From Bacteroidales bacterium (lineage in GTDB: Bacteria; Bacteroidota; Bacteroidia; Bacteroidales; UBA4181), in contig JAISDP010000196.1 of assembly GCA_031264715.1 (NCBI GenBank), positions 1-33,002 on the forward strand: a stretch of 33,002 nt of DNA. Direction: 5' to 3'. This document shows positions 28,852 through 33,002 of this stretch, piece after piece (positions within the stretch are counted from its first letter, which is position 1; each line of letters starts with the position of its first letter). A program made the position numbers and the translations under genes. Below the pieces are notes generated by a model. The model ran no database searches, had not been told where the DNA came from, and was given only the letters and a program-made list of their open reading frames with translations.

Positions 28852-30801
28852 ATGAACCGACATTTTACCATCCTTCTTTCCTTTCTCTTTTCCTGTAATC
28901 TGTTCGCCCAGGATCAGAACCTGATAAGCGGAAAATATTCGCTGCAGGAACTTCAAAGCATCCTTGTAACGCAGGCCGAATGGACGCCTTTCCCGCGCCT
29001 GGACGATCGTGAAAACTGGTCGAAGGCCGACCGGAAGATAATGCAGTCTTACATAAAAGCCGCCGAAAGTTACATGGACTACGATTGGCCGACTATTCCC
29101 GCAACCTATTCACTCCTGATTGTCCGTACGGGTGACAGGGATGAATATCAAAGGGTCAGTTTCAGGAAACGTTCCGTATTGGGGACGATGATTCTGGCCG
29201 AAATTGCTGAAAACAAAGGACGGTTTATCGACCAGATGATCAATGGTATATGGTCGATCTGCGAGGAATCGTGGTGGGGCGTACCTGCACATCTTCCCAA
29301 AACCGGAGAGCTATCGGGATTGATGGATGTTACGGAACCTTTTGTTGATTTGTTTGCCGCTGAAACAGGTGTTTTTCTGGCCTGGGCGGATTATTTTTTC
29401 GGTGAAAAGTTTGATGCTGTTTCTCCCCAGATACGCAAAAGAATATACAACGAAGTAAACTACCGGCTGATGCAGCCTCTGATGAAGAAACATCACTGGT
29501 GGATGGGAAAAAGCGACAGCGGTTCGCCGCCCAACAACTGGAATCCCTGGATATGTTCCAACTGGATAAATTTTGTACTGTTGCTGGAAAAAGACAATGC
29601 AAAGCGTGCAGAAATGATAGGCAAAACCTTGAAAGTGCTGGATGAATTTATGAATCCGTATCCGCAGGATGGCGGTTGTGATGAAGGTCCCAGCTACTGG
29701 GGAGCGGCGGCGGCGTCTTTGTACGACAATATCTCACTGCTTAACCTGGCAACCAATGATGCCTTCCGGTATGTCTACAAGGATGAAAAATTCAAGGATA
29801 TGGGACGTTTTATCTATCGGGCGCAGATCAGCGAAGCGTATTTCCTTAACTTCGCCGACGCAGACCCGACGCCGGGAATGGCCGCCAACATGATCTACCG
29901 GTATGGGAAGGATATTCAGGATCAGGACATGATGGATTTCGGCGCATATTACCGGAAACCCGTAACAGGCGGGGTGGGAAGTTCACATTACTTCCGCCAT
30001 TTTTTTGCGTTATTCATGCAGGAAGAATTTTGGAATGTCACGCAACGTCTTCCCCTGCCAAAAGATGTATGGTTACCCGATTTGCAGGTAGCCGTGGCGC
30101 GTGACAATGAAGGGTCTGCCAAAGGATTTTATGTGGCAACCAAAGGTGGACATAACGCAGAAAGCCACAATCATAACGATATCGGTAATTATGTGGTGTA
30201 TTACGACGGCCAGCCGTTACTGATCGATGTCGGGAGGGGAACTTATACTGCCAGGACATTCAGTGACAGGAGATACGACATATGGTACAATTGTTCGGAT
30301 TACCATAATGTGCCCACTGTCAATACCATTACCCAGCGTCCGGGAAAATCATTCCGGGCAACGGAGGTGAATTACAGGAAAGGCAAATCCTCCGTAGAGT
30401 TCGGACTCGACATTGCTAAAGCCTATCCTGAGGATGCGGGGATAAACAGTTGGAAACGTACTGTTACCCTGAACCGTAATAAAAACGTCATCATTAAGGA
30501 TGTAGCCCATTTGCAGAAAGCCAACAGCATCATCCAGCACATGATGGTCTGTTATCCTGCCAAAGAGACAAAGCCGGGTGAAATCACGATTTTCTATACC
30601 GACAAGGCCGGGGAAAATATAGATTTTATCGTGAAATACGATCCGAAGAAGATGCGGGTGCAGATTGAAAAAATAAAACTGGAAACCGAAGAGGACAAAG
30701 GTATCCGGTCAAAATGGGGAGATGTCATCCACCGGATCAATTTTGAAGTCATTGCACCCAAAACGAAGGATATTTTTGTGTTTGAGATCAGGAAAAACTG
30801 A
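28852..30801 (+). CDS. heparinase II/III-family protein (putative polysaccharide lyase)
   Basis: (alpha/alpha) toroid-like N-terminal domain (PPNNWNPWICSNWINFVLLL); C-terminal motif GGHNAESHNHNDIGNYVVYYDGQPLLIDVGRGTYT; signal peptide. Confidence 0.88.
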   Translation: MNRHFTILLSFLFSCNLFAQDQNLISGKYSLQELQSILVTQAEWTPFPRLDDRENWSKADRKIMQSYIKAAESYMDYDWPTIPATYSLLIVRTGDRDEYQRVSFRKRSVLGTMILAEIAENKGRFIDQMINGIWSICEESWWGVPAHLPKTGELSGLMDVTEPFVDLFAAETGVFLAWADYFFGEKFDAVSPQIRKRIYNEVNYRLMQPLMKKHHWWMGKSDSGSPPNNWNPWICSNWINFVLLLEKDNAKRAEMIGKTLKVLDEFMNPYPQDGGCDEGPSYWGAAAASLYDNISLLNLATNDAFRYVYKDEKFKDMGRFIYRAQISEAYFLNFADADPTPGMAANMIYRYGKDIQDQDMMDFGAYYRKPVTGGVGSSHYFRHFFALFMQEEFWNVTQRLPLPKDVWLPDLQVAVARDNEGSAKGFYVATKGGHNAESHNHNDIGNYVVYYDGQPLLIDVGRGTYTARTFSDRRYDIWYNCSDYHNVPTVNTITQRPGKSFRATEVNYRKGKSSVEFGLDIAKAYPEDAGINSWKRTVTLNRNKNVIIKDVAHLQKANSIIQHMMVCYPAKETKPGEITIFYTDKAGENIDFIVKYDPKKMRVQIEKIKLETEEDKGIRSKWGDVIHRINFEVIAPKTKDIFVFEIRKN

Positions 30802-30873
30802 TCCGGCATGAATATCCATCGGAAAATTAGCTGTAACGTAAGTATCACACATAAATTCATAATTTTATCACAC

Positions 30874-32742
30874 ATGAAAAGAATCGCCATTATTATCGTA
30901 ATCCTGTTTTTGCCGGCGTTTTTCGTTCAGGCGCAGTTGAAATATCTACAGGACGTAAAGAACCTTCCTCCCCATCCGAGGATTCTGCTGTTTGAAGGAG
31001 AAGAGCAACAGATCAAAAACAACATTGCAGCCGACCAGTCCCGGGCAAAAATACACCAGGCAATTATTGCCGAATGTGACAGGATCATCGCCAGTCCCGT
31101 TTTGGAAAGGAAGCAGGAAGGTCGCCGGCTTTTAGGCGTTGCCCGGGAAGCGCTCCGGCGGATATTTTACCTCTCCTACGCATACAGGATGGAACAGCAG
31201 GAAAAATACCTGCGCCATGCCGAAGAAGAAATGCTGGCCATTGCCGGGTTTTCCGACTGGAATCCGTCGCATTTCCTGGATGTGGCCGAGATGACCATGG
31301 CCATGGCCATCGGCTATGACTGGCTGTACGCGTCTCTGTCCGAAACATCGCGGGGAAAAATAAAGGGAGCCATCCTGGATAAAGGCATTGACCCGTCATT
31401 GAATACAGGTTATGCCTGGTTCCTGAAAGCAAAGCATAATTGGAATCAGGTATGCAACGCGGGAATTACCTATGGCGCGCTGGCCGTTTACGAAGAAATG
31501 CCCGAACTTTGCAAACTGGTGATCGACAGGGCTATTGAAACTATTCAACTGCCGATGAATGATTATGCCCCGGATGGCGCTTATCCCGAGGGTTATGGCT
31601 ACTGGGAATACGGCACAAGTTTTAATGTGATGTTCCTGAGCGCCATTGAAAAACTGCTCAATTCCGATTTCAAGCTTTCCGAAGCGCCCGGGTTTATGAA
31701 AACAGCGGAATATCTGGAACACATGTCAGGACCTTTCAATCTCTGTTTTAATTATGCCGACAATGGCCTGGGAGGAAATTTAAGTCCCGCCATTTTTTGG
31801 TTTTCATCCAAATTGAATGACCCCTCGTTATTATGGAATGAAAAGACTTATTTGCAGAGTGACAGGAGATTTACGGGAAACCGCCTGTTGCCGGCAATGA
31901 TGCTGTGGGGGAGTCATCTCAAGGTGGATAATATACCGGCGCCCAAAAAATTATTATGGGTAGGACAGGGGGTAACGCCTGTTGCTTTGATGCGTACTTC
32001 GTGGACGGATCCCAATGCGATCTATGCAGGTTTCAAGGGTGGCACAGCATCCAGCAACCATGCCCACATGGATGCCGGATCGTTCGTCATGGATGCGGAT
32101 GGTGTCCGTTGGGCATCCGATTTCGGCGCAGAAAACTATAACTCATTGGAGACAAAAGGAGTGGATTTATGGAACAGCAGTCAAAATTCACAGCGATGGC
32201 AAGTGTTTCGTTACAACAACAGGGCGCACAACACGCTGACTGTAGATGATCAGTTGCATGTCGTCAAAGGTTATGCGAATATACGCTCGGCTTCATCTTC
32301 CCCTGACTTTATGAATGTTACTTCCGACCTGAAAGAGATATATGACGGGCAGTTATCCGAAGCAGTACGCGGAATTGCTATTGTTGACAAACAATATGTC
32401 GTTGTAAGGGATGAAATCAAAACACTGGACAAAGAGAGCGTCATCCGGTGGACGATGCTCACCACTGCCGATGCGAAGATTACCGGTTCGAACAGAATAG
32501 AGCTGAGAAAAGACGGAAAGAGATTGAAACTGGAAGTTGCCGAGCCGTCCAAAATAACCATGAAGACGTGGACTTCCAAATCACCCAACGACTTTGATTC
32601 GCCAAATCCCGGCACTGTACTGATCGGGTTTGAGGTAAAAGTTCCTGCCAATACCGAAATCACTTTACTCGTAAAGTTAATTCCGCAAAGCGCAAAGAAA
32701 ACAACAGCTAAAATACCGGCATTAAATCAGTGGCCGAAATAA
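30874..32742 (+). CDS. heparinase II/III-family protein, heparinase II-like (putative polysaccharide lyase)
   Basis: Signal peptide MKRIAIIIVILFLPAFFVQAQ; HPRILLFEGEEQQIK, DWNPSHFLDVAEMTMAMAIGYDWLY, SSNHAHMDAGSFVMDADGVRWASDFG. ATG 30874 preferred. Confidence 0.88.
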   Translation: MKRIAIIIVILFLPAFFVQAQLKYLQDVKNLPPHPRILLFEGEEQQIKNNIAADQSRAKIHQAIIAECDRIIASPVLERKQEGRRLLGVAREALRRIFYLSYAYRMEQQEKYLRHAEEEMLAIAGFSDWNPSHFLDVAEMTMAMAIGYDWLYASLSETSRGKIKGAILDKGIDPSLNTGYAWFLKAKHNWNQVCNAGITYGALAVYEEMPELCKLVIDRAIETIQLPMNDYAPDGAYPEGYGYWEYGTSFNVMFLSAIEKLLNSDFKLSEAPGFMKTAEYLEHMSGPFNLCFNYADNGLGGNLSPAIFWFSSKLNDPSLLWNEKTYLQSDRRFTGNRLLPAMMLWGSHLKVDNIPAPKKLLWVGQGVTPVALMRTSWTDPNAIYAGFKGGTASSNHAHMDAGSFVMDADGVRWASDFGAENYNSLETKGVDLWNSSQNSQRWQVFRYNNRAHNTLTVDDQLHVVKGYANIRSASSSPDFMNVTSDLKEIYDGQLSEAVRGIAIVDKQYVVVRDEIKTLDKESVIRWTMLTTADAKITGSNRIELRKDGKRLKLEVAEPSKITMKTWTSKSPNDFDSPNPGTVLIGFEVKVPANTEITLLVKLIPQSAKKTTAKIPALNQWPK

Positions 32743-32757
32743 ATTCAAACGAAACCA

Positions 32758-32949
32758 TGACGGGATTTGGTCGAATGATGGAACGTTACCTGAGGGGTCT
32801 ACCGATATGCCATCCCTGACGGGATTTCCGCTACGGGGAAAAACAGGCGGTGCACGTTTTTCTACCGATCTGTCATCCCTGACGGGATTTCGCCGAATGA
32901 TGGAACGTTCCCCGTCAGGGGAACCATATCAATAGAAAAACGTGCACCG
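32758..32949. repeat. mosaic of dispersed repeat units with nested inverted repeats (REP/MITE-like)
   Basis: Two pairs of 30-mers at 28/30 identity (32798-32827/32861-32890 and 32758-32787/32880-32909). Outer 17-bp perfect inverted repeat 32848-32864/32933-32949 encloses inner 10-bp perfect inverted repeat 32877-32886/32911-32920. Confidence 0.8.
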
Positions 32950-32961
32950 ACACCCGAACCA

Positions 32962-32978
32962 AAACCTCGTAGAGGTTT
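32962..32978. repeat. palindrome AAACCTC-GTA-GAGGTTT
   Basis: 7-bp arms, 3-nt loop. A second palindrome, TCTCC-TAC-GGAGA, runs to the window edge (32990-33002). Confidence 0.75.
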
Positions 32979-33002
32979 CACATGATGAATCTCCTACGGA
33001 GA

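Overview
This is a Bacteroidetes chromosome segment, probably Bacteroidales judging by SusC/SusD pairs, a TTTG-N19-TAnnTTTG promoter and the protein families present. The left half (1-14.6 kb) is mostly housekeeping: the C-terminus of an acyl-CoA synthetase, an AsmA-like protein, an outer-membrane beta-barrel, a long-chain acyl-CoA synthetase, a Spy/CpxP-like protein, a surface-lipoprotein-like beta-helix protein, RibF, adenosylhomocysteinase, a DUF4249-type lipoprotein, LpxB, GalU and a GHMP kinase resembling plant glucuronokinase. The right half (14.7-32.7 kb) is a polysaccharide utilization locus (PUL). It has an ECF sigma factor with no adjacent FecR-type anti-sigma, two tandem SusC/SusD pairs, a DUF1735-like lipoprotein, a pectate-lyase-like beta-helix protein and two different heparinase II/III-like proteins. 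This suggests an uncharacterised uronate-polysaccharide depolymerisation system. The intergenic DNA is unusually structured. There is an exact 7 x 23-bp tandem array and a degenerate 7-unit array of about 22.5 bp, each upstream of a beta-helix gene. Eleven hexamers, nearly all RRCGYY, sit at about 9-bp pitch between the glucuronokinase-like and galU genes. Palindromes with 3-nt loops and a nested inverted-repeat mosaic bracket the three-lyase cassette. All family calls come from reading the translated sequence; no database search was run.
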